In this document: positions 12,882-12,931 of the stretch, piece by piece
Position numbering within the stretch: position 1 is the first letter of the stretch
How the letters are laid out: each line of letters starts with the position of its first letter
Assembly: GCA_900547645.1 (NCBI GenBank)
Contig: URHP01000042.1
Span: 1-12,931 of the forward strand
Reading direction: 5' to 3'
DNA from: an uncultured Eubacteriales bacterium
GTDB lineage: Bacteria > Bacillota > Clostridia > Christensenellales > Borkfalkiaceae
DNA length: 12,931 nt
Notes under the pieces: model-generated
Told to the model about the DNA's origin: nothing
Databases searched by the model: none
Seen by the model: the letters and a program-made list of their open reading frames with translations, nothing else
Translations under genes and position numbers: made by a program

Positions 12882-12931
12882 CTGTCTCTTATACACATCT
12901 GACGCTGCCGACGAATAGCCTTGTGTAGATC
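12882..12931. other. Illumina Nextera adapter contamination at contig end
   Basis: The bases CTGTCTCTTATACACATCT (12882-12900) are the 19-bp Tn5 mosaic end used in Nextera kits. They are followed by the adapter part GACGCTGCCGACGA (12901-12914), an 8-base index ATAGCCTT (12915-12922) and GTGTAGATC (12923-12931), the start of the P5-side flow-cell sequence. This is library sequence and not genome. It produces artificial peptides: LSLIHI on the plus strand and MYKRQ on the minus strand. Confidence 0.98.

Overview
This window looks like a contig end from an endospore-forming member of the Bacillota, class Clostridia. The evidence is a complete eight-gene spoIIIA operon, clostridial-type Shine-Dalgarno sites, and the Bacillus/Clostridium-type chromosomal order spoIIIA - asp23 - nusB - folD - ispA - dxs. 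A cytosolic-type GH51 arabinofuranosidase and a fairly GC-rich, CG-rich base composition fit an uncultured gut or plant-fibre clostridium; the family cannot be fixed from this sequence. The contig stops inside dxs, and the last 50 bases are Illumina Nextera adapter, not genome.

Layout. (1) 1-962: the C-terminal part of a P-II-like protein, translationally coupled to an S51 (peptidase E-like) serine peptidase. (2) 1011-1127: tRNA-Leu(CAG) with an encoded CCA that flows into an intrinsic terminator; a sigma-A-like promoter inside the 3' part of the peptidase gene could serve it. (3) 1128-1826: about 700 bp without an intact protein gene. It holds a diverged second copy of the tRNA 3' end plus terminator 200 bp downstream of the first, a broken minus-strand XRE regulator that still has its promoter and ribosome binding site, and inverted repeats. 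(4) 1793-4535: a GH51 alpha-L-arabinofuranosidase with a full-consensus promoter, a 12-bp palindrome upstream and a strong terminator. (5) 4535-8997: spoIIIAA to spoIIIAH, preceded by a sigma-E-like promoter. (6) 9027-12881: a housekeeping block of an Asp23 protein, nusB, folD, ispA and truncated dxs.

How the genes work together. SpoIIIAA-AH build the mother-cell side of the channel joining mother cell and forespore during engulfment. FolD supplies one-carbon folate intermediates, while IspA and Dxs belong to isoprenoid synthesis (MEP pathway entry and C15 prenyl diphosphate formation). NusB is an antitermination and rRNA transcription factor. The arabinofuranosidase releases arabinose from imported pentose oligosaccharides.

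I did not find a new defence, mobile or biosynthetic system. The points most worth a second look are: a 26-bp tandem duplication at the folD/ispA junction that creates a 9-codon coupled mini-ORF exactly where xseA-xseB lie in many relatives; a SpoIIIAG so short that it seems to lack the insertion forming the beta-triangle in Bacillus subtilis; a possibly leaderless spoIIIAA transcript; the duplicated tRNA 3' end; and the adapter sequence at the contig end, with a readable index.
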